A DNA stretch of 64,000 nucleotides from Hyphomicrobiales bacterium (GCA_900472785.1 UCJH01000013.1:28845-92844), one strand, 5' to 3'. Shown: positions 18,138-25,776, numbered from the stretch's first letter. Notes: generated from the letters alone by a model not told the origin. Numbers and translations are program-made.

Positions 18138-18632
18138 ATGACCGAGAAAAGCCCCAGACCCACCAGCCGTGAAGAAGATTACCGGGACTACGAGGAGCGT
18201 GACCTGAAGGAGGGTTGGCCTTATGCTGACGGCGTCAGCGGCTCGGACACGACCGTGAAAAACCAATCCTACGGAGACACTGCCGAAAACTTCGACGAAA
18301 GCGGCAATCCCGGCTTTGAAACAAGTACCGATGCCGCGATCGACACCGCAGATGGCAGTGATCTGCTGGGCGAACACACGGAAGGCGACATCGATGATGA
18401 CGGCATTGCGGAGGCCGTTTCCGAAAAGCTCGAAAACAGTGAGGTCGAAACCGCAGGCCTGGATATAAAGGTCAGCGACGGCGTGGTCCAGTTGACGGGC
18501 TTCGTTGAAACGGCGGCGCATCGCCAGGTCGTGGAACAGCTGATCTATAGCGTTCCCGGCGTGGTCGGCATCCGCGACGATCTTACCTTGGCTGCGGCGG
18601 ACGGCAATATTCCTGCAGACTGGGATGAATGA
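18138..18632 (+). CDS. BON domain protein
   Basis: A 164 aa protein without signal peptide. Residues 1-90 are acidic and probably disordered (EEDYRDYEERDLKEG, many Asp and Glu); residues about 92-155 are one BON domain (IAEAVSEKLENSEV, VSDGVVQLTGFVET, VPGVVGIRDDLTL). BON domains bind membranes or other partners and occur in osmotic-stress proteins. A near-consensus EcfG promoter precedes it. No catalytic function is expected. Confidence 0.85.
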   Translation: MTEKSPRPTSREEDYRDYEERDLKEGWPYADGVSGSDTTVKNQSYGDTAENFDESGNPGFETSTDAAIDTADGSDLLGEHTEGDIDDDGIAEAVSEKLENSEVETAGLDIKVSDGVVQLTGFVETAAHRQVVEQLIYSVPGVVGIRDDLTLAAADGNIPADWDE

Positions 18633-18702
18633 CGAAAAGCGCACTCGAAAGCATGCAGGCGGCTTGAATATACAGCCGTCTGCGGGGCAAAGGGCATAGG
18701 CC

Positions 18703-19602
18703 ATGCGGCCAGCCGTTCAGGCAAACATGAGATCGAAAAACGGCAACCAAGACGGTCGGGACAGCAGCCGGCCGGGAAACTTCGTTGTCGGCCTGGGCCG
18801 CGGCATAGGCGGCGCCCTGCTCTTTGCGCTTCCAATGCAGATGACCATGGAAATGTGGGAGCTTGGCTCGACCATCGACCGCACCCGACTTTTCCTTTTG
18901 CTCGTTCTCGCGATCCCTCTCCTTGTCGGCATCGCGCATCGGATCGGATTCGAGAAAACATTCGGCTGGCGAGACGACATCCGCGACAGCATGATCGCCT
19001 ATGGGATCGGCATTCTGACCAGCGCGATCCTTCTGTCACTGTTCAGCCTTCTGACGCCCGACATGCCGGCGAGTGAGATCCTCGGCAAGATTGCGCTCCA
19101 GGCGGTACCGGCCAGCATCGGCGCGATGCTCGGGCGAAGCCAGCTCGGTCGCGGCGATGCGGACGACAGCGACGATCCCGATGCCGACGGTGACGGCGCT
19201 CCGGATGACAGGGGCTATGGCAGCGAGCTCTTCCTGATGGCCGTGGGCGCGCTTTTTCTCAGTCTCAACATGGCGCCGACCGAGGAGATGATCCTGATCT
19301 CCTACAAGATGACGTCCTTGCACGCCGTCGCGATGATCCTGCTGTCTATCGGCCTGATGCACGGCTTCGTCTACGCCGTCTCCTTCAAGGGCGGGCACGA
19401 GATTTCAGCCGACACACCCGGCTGGCATGCTTTGATCCGTTTCACCCTGCCCGGTTACATCATCGCGCTGGCCATCAGCCTTTATGCGCTCTGGACGTTC
19501 GGACGACTGGACGGGACGGGGCTGACACCGACGATAATGGCAATGATCGTGCTGGCCTTCCCAGGCGCGATTGGCGCGGCTGCCGCACGTTTGATTCTTT
19601 AG
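18703..19602 (+). CDS. TIGR02587-type integral membrane protein
   Basis: A 299 aa membrane protein with about seven hydrophobic segments. It fits the TIGR02587 family in its order: GLGRGIGGALLFALPMQMTMEMW, then FGWRDDIRDSMIAYGIGILT, then an acidic Asp-rich loop (DADDSDDPDADGDG) in mid-protein. It is followed after 9 bp by a TIGR02588-type gene, the pairing known for these families. Function unknown. The ATG at 18703 is used; ATG 18727 is possible. Confidence 0.82.
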   Translation: MRPAVQANMRSKNGNQDGRDSSRPGNFVVGLGRGIGGALLFALPMQMTMEMWELGSTIDRTRLFLLLVLAIPLLVGIAHRIGFEKTFGWRDDIRDSMIAYGIGILTSAILLSLFSLLTPDMPASEILGKIALQAVPASIGAMLGRSQLGRGDADDSDDPDADGDGAPDDRGYGSELFLMAVGALFLSLNMAPTEEMILISYKMTSLHAVAMILLSIGLMHGFVYAVSFKGGHEISADTPGWHALIRFTLPGYIIALAISLYALWTFGRLDGTGLTPTIMAMIVLAFPGAIGAAAARLIL

Positions 19603-19611
19603 AGGGAGACC

Positions 19612-20031
19612 ATGGCCCAGACAAACAAACAAGGGACGAAAACCAGGGTGGTCGATCGTGATGCCCACTGGATCGAATGGCTAACTGGCGCTGTCAGCGC
19701 GGCTCTCGTTGCCGGCATGATCGGCTGGATCGGCTATGAGGCAGCAACCGGTAGTGAAGGCCAGCCCGAGCTTTCGACGCGTATCGTTCACCAGGAAAAG
19801 ACCGGTGCCGGCTATCGGGTGACATTCCTGATTGAAAACGCCGGAAAGCGAACGGCTTCGGCCGTGGTCGTTCAAGGCGAGATCAAGGATGGTGATCGTG
19901 TTGTGGAAACATCTGAAGTGACCTTCGACTACGTTCCGGCCAATTCCAGCGCATCCGGCGCGCTGTTGTTTCGCTCCGATCCGGAAGCCGGCCGGCCCGA
20001 GATCAGGCCGGCCGGCTATAGCGATCCATAA
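19612..20031 (+). CDS. TIGR02588-type protein
   Basis: A 139 aa protein with a short basic N-terminus, one transmembrane helix (about 27-47, GAVSAALVAGMIGWIGYEAA) and a periplasmic beta-rich domain (YRVTFLIENAGKRTASAVVV, VETSEVTFDYVPANSSASG). It resembles TIGR02588 proteins, which occur beside TIGR02587 genes. An AGGGAG ribosome site precedes ATG 19612. The two are probably one complex in the inner membrane; the function is not known. Confidence 0.82.
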   Translation: MAQTNKQGTKTRVVDRDAHWIEWLTGAVSAALVAGMIGWIGYEAATGSEGQPELSTRIVHQEKTGAGYRVTFLIENAGKRTASAVVVQGEIKDGDRVVETSEVTFDYVPANSSASGALLFRSDPEAGRPEIRPAGYSDP

Positions 20032-20036
20032 GCTGA

Positions 20037-20339
20037 TCAGGCAGCCGACGGCTGGTCTCTGCCTTCGCCGATCGCCGATGACGCGTTCCAGAGGAACTGG
20101 CTTTCGTCCGCGTCTCCCTGCCGGGGAACCCAGAAACTGGCAAGCGGCATTGCAGCCGCCGTCTGCTCCCCTTGCGAGAGTATCCGTTGAACGGCAGTCC
20201 GCGCAGCGGCAAGCGAGGGAAACAAGGTGCCATCAAGGGCCCAGACACTATACTTTACAGCAACAAAACGCAGCATGACACCATCCGGCACCACTGCGCC
20301 TACGGCTTCGCCGCCAAAATCGACAACGTGTTTCTGCAT
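20037..20339 (-). CDS. Small hypothetical protein under general-stress control
   Basis: A 100 aa soluble protein (MQKHVVDFGGEAVGAVVPDG at the start). Its first half is beta-rich and includes LRFVAVKYSVWALDGTLFPS; the second half is helical. No named family was recognised. ATG 20339 is preceded by a GGGGGAG ribosome site. An exact EcfG promoter lies 94 bp upstream on the same strand. It converges with the TIGR02588 gene with only 5 bp between them. Confidence 0.65.
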   Translation of the reverse strand: MQKHVVDFGGEAVGAVVPDGVMLRFVAVKYSVWALDGTLFPSLAAARTAVQRILSQGEQTAAAMPLASFWVPRQGDADESQFLWNASSAIGEGRDQPSAA

Positions 20340-20432
20340 AGAAATACTCCCCCTGCCTTCGCACCGATCGGCAGGTTTTCTTCTGCGCGCATGGCACAGC
20401 AGACCGAACCCTCGCCTTTCAGACTGCGCAGA

Positions 20433-20457
20433 AACGCACGACCGAACGCTTGGTTCC
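20433..20457 (-). promoter_or_regulatory. EcfG-type promoter
   Basis: Minus strand GGAAC (20457-20453), 16 nt spacer, CGTT (20436-20433). Exact consensus, upstream of the gene starting at 20339. Confidence 0.75.
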
Positions 20458-20525
20458 CTCTCTTCTAGAAAAAAACGGCCGGGATGCGACGCGCATCGAT
20501 ATGGGTGAAGGAGACCTGCCAAAAT

Positions 20526-20560
20526 GAACGCAGGCTGAACATCCAGTTCAGCCTGCGTTC
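20526..20560. repeat. Perfect 15 bp inverted repeat
   Basis: Left arm 20526-20540 (GAACGCAGGCTGAAC) pairs perfectly with 20546-20560 around a 5 nt loop. It lies in the non-coding stretch between two divergent small genes (20339 minus, 20636 plus). It could be a protein-binding site or an RNA hairpin; there is no T-run. Confidence 0.6.
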
Positions 20561-20635
20561 CGATGCGATGGTGTTATCTGCGCCTGCGTCGAGAGGCCGG
20601 ACATCTCCGGCGGCGCGCGGGCGACGGGGCTTCAG

Positions 20636-20878
20636 GTGCAACACTATTTCTTCGATTTGTTCTTCGGCGACGAACAGATGGTCGATGACGAAGGCGTCGA
20701 TCATTTCGACGAGGGCTCGGCCGTCTATTATGGCCAGCGGATCGCCGACAGGATCGGCCGCGATGCGGATTACACCGCACTCAAGGTCCATGTGCGGTGC
20801 CCGGATGGCGCGCTTCTCGCCATCCTTGCAGCCTCAGCAGGACGTGGCCTCGAGCGCACGGCGCTGATCGGGCGGTAA
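20636..20878 (+). CDS. DUF6894 family protein
   Basis: An 80 aa protein matching the DUF6894 pattern: an opening MQHYFFDLFFGDEQMVDDEG, where a short beta strand is followed by an acidic turn and the word DEEG/DDEG, then a helix and a final strand LKVHVRCPDGALL. The start is GTG 20636 with a GGGGC sequence upstream. Function unknown; these proteins are common in rhizobial stress regions. Confidence 0.75.
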   Translation: MQHYFFDLFFGDEQMVDDEGVDHFDEGSAVYYGQRIADRIGRDADYTALKVHVRCPDGALLAILAASAGRGLERTALIGR

Positions 20879-20889
20879 AACCCGATCGG

Positions 20890-22143
20890 CTATGCGACAA
20901 ACCGATCCGGGCGAAACGGCTTGATGTCGATGACGGTCTTTTCCCCCGTCATTTTTTCGGCCAGCGCACGGCCGGTAACGGGTCCGAGCGTCATGCCGTG
21001 ATGGGCATGGCCGAAGGCAAACCACAGACCCTCGTGTCGCGGCGCCTTTCCTATGATCGGCATCATATCCGGCGTGCAGGGACGTGCGCCCATCCAAGGT
21101 TCGTCATCCCGGCGCTCCGCCAGCGGAAAGAATTCGCGAGCGACACGTTCGGCGCGGGTCAACTGCACCGGCGTCTTCGGCGCATCGCGGTTGGCGAATT
21201 CGGCACCCGTGGTCAGTCGCACGCCGCGCAGCATTGGCGCCAGGAAATATCCCTTTTCGGCATCCAGCACCCAGTTGTTGAGCGTTGCGCCTTCCTCGAC
21301 GCCGTAGTGCATATGATATCCGCGCTTGACGGCAAGCGGGAAGCGATAGCCGAGCTTTTTCGTCACCGTATCTGCCCATGGACCGAGCGCGACGACGACC
21401 TCCTTCGCCTCCAGCGGACCTTCCGGTGTCGCGACGCGCCAACCTGGACCTTCGAGGATATGCTCCAGCGTCGCGGCGTCGCCCGAAACGAGGCGCCCGC
21501 CAAGCGACTGGAAATAGATGAGATAGGCCTTGTTCAGGCTGTGAGGATCGCGGATTGACCAGGGATCGGTCCAACGCAGGCCACCGGAGAGTTCGACCTT
21601 GATCGACGGTTCCAGCACCTTCATCTCGGCGCTGGAAATCTTCTGGTGGTTGACGCCGAAGGTCGACGACAGCTTTTCCGCTTCCTTGTAGGCGGCATCG
21701 CGCTCTTTGTCGGAACGGAACACCTTCATCCAGCCATCCTTGCGGATCAGTTCTCCAGCGCCAGACGCATTGATCAGGTCGCTGTGTTCGGCGATCGAGT
21801 TTTCGATCAGCGGCGCATACATGGAGGCGATGTTCTGGTGCTGCGTGAAGCCGGAATTCCACCAGTAGCGGATGAGGAACGGCACGAGACCGGGCAAGGC
21901 GCGAATGTGATAATGCGCATCGATCGTGTTGTTCAGCGCATAGCGGAACAGCGCGCCGAAATCATGCGGGAAACCGTAGGGAAACACGCCTTCGCGCTGG
22001 ATGAGGCCGGCATTGCCGAACGATGTCTCCTCGCCGGCGCCGCGGCGATCGAGCAGTACGACCGACTTTCCGCGCCGTGCCAGATGAATGGCCGTCGAAA
22101 GGCCGACGATACCGGCACCCAGAACCACAACATCGGTCTTCAT
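20890..22143 (-). CDS. FAD-dependent D-amino acid dehydrogenase family oxidoreductase
   Basis: A 417 aa DAO/DadA-type flavoenzyme. The N-terminal FAD motif is VVVLGAGIVGLSTAIHLARR followed by an acidic residue-bearing strand; the middle has the SFGNAGLIQREGVFPYGFP substrate-side region, and the C-terminus carries WMGARPCTPDMMPIIGKAP and the closing GHAHHGMTLGPVTGR of this family. The likely reaction is oxidative deamination of D-amino acids with electrons passed to the respiratory chain. The substrate is inferred from family; no racemase is adjacent. Confidence 0.85.
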   Translation of the reverse strand: MKTDVVVLGAGIVGLSTAIHLARRGKSVVLLDRRGAGEETSFGNAGLIQREGVFPYGFPHDFGALFRYALNNTIDAHYHIRALPGLVPFLIRYWWNSGFTQHQNIASMYAPLIENSIAEHSDLINASGAGELIRKDGWMKVFRSDKERDAAYKEAEKLSSTFGVNHQKISSAEMKVLEPSIKVELSGGLRWTDPWSIRDPHSLNKAYLIYFQSLGGRLVSGDAATLEHILEGPGWRVATPEGPLEAKEVVVALGPWADTVTKKLGYRFPLAVKRGYHMHYGVEEGATLNNWVLDAEKGYFLAPMLRGVRLTTGAEFANRDAPKTPVQLTRAERVAREFFPLAERRDDEPWMGARPCTPDMMPIIGKAPRHEGLWFAFGHAHHGMTLGPVTGRALAEKMTGEKTVIDIKPFRPDRFVA

Positions 22144-22211
22144 TTTCTCGTCCCCATTTTCAGAAAGTCAGGTCTTAACAGTGCATACCGTGCGGATGGC
22201 CGCAAGCCGCA

Positions 22212-22712
22212 TCACTTCTTCAATCCGTTCATGATCCGCTCCAGATAGCCCAGCATCAGCGCCGACACGACGAAGGCGATGTGCATGATGGTCGCCCACA
22301 TCAGCTGTTCACTGGAATACTGCTTGGTGTTGAGAAATATCTGCAGCAGGTGGATCGAGGAAATCGCCACGATCGACGAGGCGACCTTGATCTTCAGGCT
22401 GCCGGAATCGAGCTTGCCGAGGAACGATACCTCGCCCTCCGCCTCGTCGAAACGGCTGACGAAATTCTCGTATCCGGAAATCATCACCATGACGATCAGA
22501 CTTGCCACCAGCGCCGCGTCGATCAACCCGAGCATGGCGAGGATCATCTGGGCATCGTCATAGACGAACACCATGCCGGCGACCTTGATGAACTTGTAGA
22601 GGAAAGAAACCCCGTAAAGCGCGAGCGCCGCCACCAGTCCAAGATAGAAAATCACCAGCAACCAGCGGCTCGAAAGGATGATCCGTTCGACGATGAGTTC
22701 CAGTGATTTCAT
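22212..22712 (-). CDS. UPF0114 (YqhA-like) membrane protein
   Basis: A 166 aa inner membrane protein with four hydrophobic segments, matching the UPF0114/TIGR00645 family: start MKSLELIVERIILSSRWLLV, a central MISGYENFVSRFD and the end KVASSIVAISSIHLLQIFLN. Function unknown. ATG 22712 is used since the frame upstream has no family similarity. Confidence 0.88.
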   Translation of the reverse strand: MKSLELIVERIILSSRWLLVIFYLGLVAALALYGVSFLYKFIKVAGMVFVYDDAQMILAMLGLIDAALVASLIVMVMISGYENFVSRFDEAEGEVSFLGKLDSGSLKIKVASSIVAISSIHLLQIFLNTKQYSSEQLMWATIMHIAFVVSALMLGYLERIMNGLKK

Positions 22713-22797
22713 AGGGAGGCTCCGGATGTTGCGTATGCGAGCATGAATATCCAAGCCGCCCCGTCGCGGCAAGTCGAAGCATCTTCCGCCACGCAAA

Positions 22798-22825
22798 AAG
22801 GGGCGGCAAATCAATGCCACCCCTT
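22798..22825 (-). terminator. Terminator of the DUF1328 gene
   Basis: An 11 bp stem (AAGGGGTGGCA with TGCCGCCCCTT on the minus strand, one G-T pair) followed by TTT. It begins 39 bp after the DUF1328 stop codon. Confidence 0.75.
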
Positions 22826-22863
22826 GGACAGTCAATCACCGCGGCCTAAGCCGTTTCGGGTGT

Positions 22864-23034
22864 TCAGGTCCTGCGCATCATGCCGGCAACCAGGGAGATA
22901 ACCAGGAAAGCCAGGAACAGGAAGAACAGGATCTGAGCGATACCTGCGGAAGCGCCGGCAATACCGCCGAAGCCGAGAACACCGGCAATGATGGCAACGA
23001 CCAGAAATACAAGAGCGTAATACAGCATGTTCAT
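22864..23034 (-). CDS. DUF1328 small membrane protein
   Basis: A 56 aa protein, almost entirely hydrophobic, with two transmembrane helices ([19 protein letters not shown] and [19 protein letters not shown]) separated by [10 protein letters not shown] and ending in MMRRT. This is the UPF0391/DUF1328 pattern (YtjA in enterobacteria). It has an AAGGAG site 4 bp before ATG 23034 and an exact EcfG promoter just upstream. Family members are stress-induced in rhizobia; the molecular role is not known. Confidence 0.88.
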   Translation of the reverse strand: MNMLYYALVFLVVAIIAGVLGFGGIAGASAGIAQILFFLFLAFLVISLVAGMMRRT

Positions 23035-23062
23035 TCTCCTTCACTCTTTAAACCTGACCATT

Positions 23063-23087
23063 AACGCGCCCGATACCCATTTGTTCC
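23063..23087 (-). promoter_or_regulatory. EcfG-type promoter for the DUF1328 gene
   Basis: Minus strand GGAAC (23087-23083), 16 nt spacer, CGTT (23066-23063). Exact consensus; the start codon is 28 nt downstream. Confidence 0.8.
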
Positions 23088-23196
23088 GACTTTAGACTTG
23101 GATAACGCTGAAACGCTCTCGACTGCAGGGAAAGATTTCATTAACCATACGCAGGAACTTTGCCCCGTTTTGACACGATGTAGTCACCAATTACGT

Positions 23197-23222
23197 GGAA
23201 CTATCGACAGCAACGATGCGTT
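23197..23222 (+). promoter_or_regulatory. EcfG-type promoter
   Basis: GGAAC (23197-23201), 17 nt spacer, CGTT (23219-23222). Exact consensus with the longer spacer, 32 nt before the start codon at 23255. Confidence 0.7.
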
Positions 23223-23254
23223 GTGTGGGCAAGTTGATAATGCGAGATAGTAAA

Positions 23255-23461
23255 ATGACCGTATCACCGTCGAACATCTGGAAATCCGCATCGGAAGTTC
23301 TGCGCGCGCCCGCGGGCCAGCGCGACAAGAACCTGCACATCGGCGGGACCTTGCGCGATCTCTACTTCAACGACGCCATGCCGAAGACCGAAGGTGAATT
23401 TGCAAAACTTCTGACGGAGTTGGAAGCAGCAGAGACCGGACGACCGCCACGCGGCGTCTGA
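23255..23461 (+). CDS. Small hypothetical stress-controlled protein
   Basis: A 68 aa soluble protein (start MTVSPSNIWKSASEVLRAPA). It is predicted to be mostly helical, with an acidic C-terminal helix around EFAKLLTELEAAE. No recognised domain. ATG 23255 fits the promoter position better than ATG 23240, which would leave only a very short leader. An intrinsic terminator follows. Function unknown. Confidence 0.65.
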   Translation: MTVSPSNIWKSASEVLRAPAGQRDKNLHIGGTLRDLYFNDAMPKTEGEFAKLLTELEAAETGRPPRGV

Positions 23462-23489
23462 CATTAAGATAATGAGGAAGATTGACGAG

Positions 23490-23513
23490 GGTCGCCGAGA
23501 GCGGCCTTTTTTT
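23490..23513 (+). terminator. Intrinsic terminator
   Basis: A 6 bp stem (GGTCGC with GCGGCC) and 5 nt loop followed by seven T. It ends the gene at 23255-23461. Confidence 0.75.
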
Positions 23514-23540
23514 GTTCCTATGGGTTCGTCCACGGCGCAC

Positions 23541-23570
23541 AAAAAAGCCGGCGGTTTTAAACGCCGGCTT
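23541..23570 (-). terminator. Terminator of the PRC-barrel gene
   Basis: A 9 bp stem (AAGCCGGCG with CGCCGGCTT) around TTTTAAAC-type loop. On the minus strand it is followed by TTTT, 23 bp after the PRC-barrel stop codon. Confidence 0.8.
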
Positions 23571-23592
23571 GTCATTGAAGTTCGTCGCCCGG

Positions 23593-24579
23593 TCATTTTG
23601 CCGGAGATGACAGGATTATACCCTGGCTGTTTGCGGCATAGCTGTCCTTGTCATAGGCGGGCTGTTTTTCCAGTTGCTCCTTCGTGAAGGGCGAATAAAT
23701 CGTCATGGCCCCGCCGGCATCCGCCATCACCTGAACGCTTTGCGCACTGATGGCCACCGGTTTCGCGCCGACGCCAAGGAAGCCGCCGACATCGATCACA
23801 TAGGCTTCAAACTTTCCGTCCTTGCTCAAGATCACGTCGCCGATGGTCCCGATTTCCGTGTCATCGGCGACTTTAACTTCAGTACCGATCAATTTCTCGG
23901 CGCTAAGCAGGGAGGGATCGACCGGCTGCAGTTCCGGTGCCGGCACGGCTGCGGTCGTCCCCTTGTCAACCTCCAGGGTTTCCGGATCGACGTCCGGATC
24001 CGTCATGTGCGGCGTGGTGCCGATTGCCGGAATGGTTGTTTCCGCAGTTTCGGGCTCCGCCTTGGCAGGCGCTACGGGAACGGCTTCCGTCGATTGCTTG
24101 GCAGATGCCGCGGCATCGTCTTCGGGCACAGTGGCCGCCACGCCGTCCATGATCGGGGCACGGTCGAATTGCGGCGCCGCCTGTAGTTCCTCCTTGGTTG
24201 CGGAGACGACAATGATCCGCTCGCCATCCTTGTCAGAGAGCGAAACCCGATCGAAATTCACCGCAACGTCCTTTTCGCCAATGCCCAGGAAACCACCGAC
24301 GCCGATGACCAGCGCCTCCGCGCCGCCTGCCGCATTGATGACGACATCGTTCACATCGCCGATGGCCTCACCTTCCTCGTCGGCTCCGGTATAGACCGTT
24401 TTCCCAATCACCGACGAGGCCAGGATCTGCTCTGGCGCAGACGCAAAATACCCGACGGAATCGGTCTTTTCGGCACCGGTGGGCGCGGCGATATCGGCAG
24501 TTCCCGTGGTCTGCTGGGCCATGGCACCGGTCGTCAGGATGGCGGCGAGCGCGGTCGTGGCAAAGAGTGTGCGGATCAT
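23593..24579 (-). CDS. Exported protein with two PRC-barrel domains
   Basis: A 328 aa protein with a signal peptide (MIRTLFATTALAAILTTGAM, cleavage after about AMA). Two PRC-barrel domains follow, at about residues 52-120 (IGKTVYTGADEEGEAIGDVN, VIGVGGFLGIGEKDVAV) and 228-300 (IGTEVKVADDTEIGTIGDVI, VIDVGGFLGVGAKPVAI), joined by a Pro/Ala/Glu-rich linker. The repeated VGGFLG words show internal duplication. Such proteins are common in the periplasm of rhizobia under stress. An exact EcfG promoter lies 83 bp upstream. No enzymatic role is expected. Confidence 0.88.
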   Translation of the reverse strand: MIRTLFATTALAAILTTGAMAQQTTGTADIAAPTGAEKTDSVGYFASAPEQILASSVIGKTVYTGADEEGEAIGDVNDVVINAAGGAEALVIGVGGFLGIGEKDVAVNFDRVSLSDKDGERIIVVSATKEELQAAPQFDRAPIMDGVAATVPEDDAAASAKQSTEAVPVAPAKAEPETAETTIPAIGTTPHMTDPDVDPETLEVDKGTTAAVPAPELQPVDPSLLSAEKLIGTEVKVADDTEIGTIGDVILSKDGKFEAYVIDVGGFLGVGAKPVAISAQSVQVMADAGGAMTIYSPFTKEQLEKQPAYDKDSYAANSQGIILSSPAK

Positions 24580-24661
24580 TTGTCGTCTCCTTCAAGCAAA
24601 GCGGTATCAAAGGCTGGATTGGATATGTTGGGCACGGAGGTGCCGCCTTCGACAGCAGCCA

Positions 24662-24686
24662 AACGATGCTCACGGGTGTTTGTTCC
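24662..24686 (-). promoter_or_regulatory. EcfG-type promoter for the PRC-barrel gene
   Basis: Minus strand GGAAC (24686-24682), 16 nt spacer, CGTT (24665-24662). Exact consensus. Confidence 0.75.
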
Positions 24687-24742
24687 GAAATTCGGCACAG
24701 ACGATGCCGCCAACACAGGGTGGCAGCACAGAAGCGAAATGC

Positions 24743-24783
24743 ATTCGAGGACTGAAATCGCCTCTCGATTTCAGTCCTCGAAT
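24743..24783. terminator. Perfect 18 bp hairpin after the small lipoprotein gene
   Basis: Arms 24743-24760 and 24766-24783 are perfectly complementary around CCTCT. It sits 15 bp past the stop of the minus-strand gene at 24798, where a terminator is expected, though the T-run is poor. Confidence 0.6.
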
Positions 24784-24797
24784 ATCTCATGCTTCCA

Positions 24798-25127
24798 TCA
24801 ATTGCTGAGGACCGTCGGGCGCGAACCCTTCGCAGCAACCAGAACCGGCATCTCTATATCGTCATCGGTGACGGAGACATCGAGCTCTCCTGCCGGGGTG
24901 ATCTCCCAACTGATCGTCGCATCTTCCAAGAAGAGAGCGGGATCGACAGGGGCGCATTTTCCATAGGTTACCTTGAACCGCTCTCTGACACTGTCGACCG
25001 CGGGGCGCAGCAAAGCCTGGCACTCCTCGACGGTTTCAAAACCAACGGATGGCGCCGCAATTTCGCGGCAGTCCACATTTGCCGAACTGCACCCGACCAA
25101 CATCATGATTGCTGCAATATGTTCCAT
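24798..25127 (-). CDS. Small putative lipoprotein
   Basis: A 109 aa protein whose start, MEHIAAIMMLVGCSSANVDC, contains a lipobox-like LVGC with Cys13, but lacks the usual basic n-region, so export is uncertain. The rest is mixed alpha/beta with Cys residues at VDCREI, EECQALL and YGKCAPV that could form disulfides. ATG 25127 follows AGGGAG. An exact EcfG promoter lies 38 bp upstream and is divergent from that of the DUF3309 gene. No known family. Confidence 0.65.
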   Translation of the reverse strand: MEHIAAIMMLVGCSSANVDCREIAAPSVGFETVEECQALLRPAVDSVRERFKVTYGKCAPVDPALFLEDATISWEITPAGELDVSVTDDDIEMPVLVAAKGSRPTVLSN

Positions 25128-25164
25128 CCTCGTGCTCCCTGCACAATGAATACCTTGTGAAGCA

Positions 25165-25189
25165 AACGGCGATGCAGAGTGGAAGTTCC
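25165..25189 (-). promoter_or_regulatory. EcfG-type promoter, left member of a divergent pair
   Basis: Minus strand GGAAC (25189-25185), 16 nt spacer, CGTT (25168-25165). Exact consensus, for the lipoprotein gene starting at 25127. Confidence 0.75.
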
Positions 25190-25213
25190 CCAAGGGACCG
25201 GAATCTTTTCAAT

Positions 25214-25238
25214 GGAACAAATTTAAGGAAGCCGCGTT
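25214..25238 (+). promoter_or_regulatory. EcfG-type promoter, right member of a divergent pair
   Basis: GGAAC (25214-25218), 16 nt spacer, CGTT (25235-25238). Exact consensus, 59 bp before the DUF3309 start. The two -35 elements of the pair are 24 bp apart. Confidence 0.78.
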
Positions 25239-25296
25239 TTACAGCCGGTAATAGTCGGACCAACACGGTCACGGACAACATCGTAAGGAAACGCCC

Positions 25297-25452
25297 ATGC
25301 TCGGTACAATTCTGCTGATCGTCTTGATACTTCTTCTCATCGGAGCGCTTCCGAATTGGGGACACAGCCGGAATTGGGGTTATGGACCATCCGGCGGCCT
25401 TGGCCTTGTTGTCGTCATCCTGCTCATCCTTGTTCTGATGGGCCGCATCTGA
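25297..25452 (+). CDS. DUF3309 small membrane protein
   Basis: A 51 aa protein with two short hydrophobic helices (MLGTILLIVLILLLIGALPN and GGLGLVVVILLILVLMGRI) joined by a Trp/Gly/Asn-rich turn (WGHSRNWGYGPSGG). This is the DUF3309 pattern. It is the first gene after an EcfG promoter and is probably co-transcribed with the glycine-zipper gene 57 bp downstream. Function unknown. Confidence 0.85.
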   Translation: MLGTILLIVLILLLIGALPNWGHSRNWGYGPSGGLGLVVVILLILVLMGRI

Positions 25453-25509
25453 TCCGCTTGCTTGTTACGTGCCTGATAACCATCAAAGAGACCTGAAGAG
25501 GAAATCCCC

Positions 25510-25758
25510 ATGAAGAAGATAATGCTCGCAATCGCGCTGATCCTCCCGCTTGCGGCCTGCTCGGAAACCGAGCGCGGCGCCGGCATCGGTGCGGCGTCCG
25601 GCGCCATCATCGGCGGCGTTGCAACGGGGAACGTGCGCGGTGCGGCGGTCGGCGCTGCAGTGGGCGGTGTTGCTGGGGCACTGATCGGCCGCGCCAACGA
25701 GCCGGGCCGCTGCTACTACCGCGACCGCTACGGTCGTCGCTACGTCGACGCTTGCTAA
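25510..25758 (+). CDS. Glycine-zipper lipoprotein
   Basis: An 82 aa outer-membrane-type lipoprotein. The signal MKKIMLAIALILPLAAC ends in the lipobox LAAC (Cys17). Residues 23-60 are a glycine zipper (GAGIGAASGAIIGGVATGN, then VGAAVGGVAGALIG) that can insert in membranes, and the tail is rich in Tyr and Arg (RCYYRDRYGRRYVDAC). It resembles the SlyB/OsmB-like small lipoproteins. It lies downstream of DUF3309 in the same stress-controlled unit and ends at a strong terminator. Confidence 0.85.
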   Translation: MKKIMLAIALILPLAACSETERGAGIGAASGAIIGGVATGNVRGAAVGAAVGGVAGALIGRANEPGRCYYRDRYGRRYVDAC

Positions 25759-25776
25759 TTGCATTTGTCGCCAACG

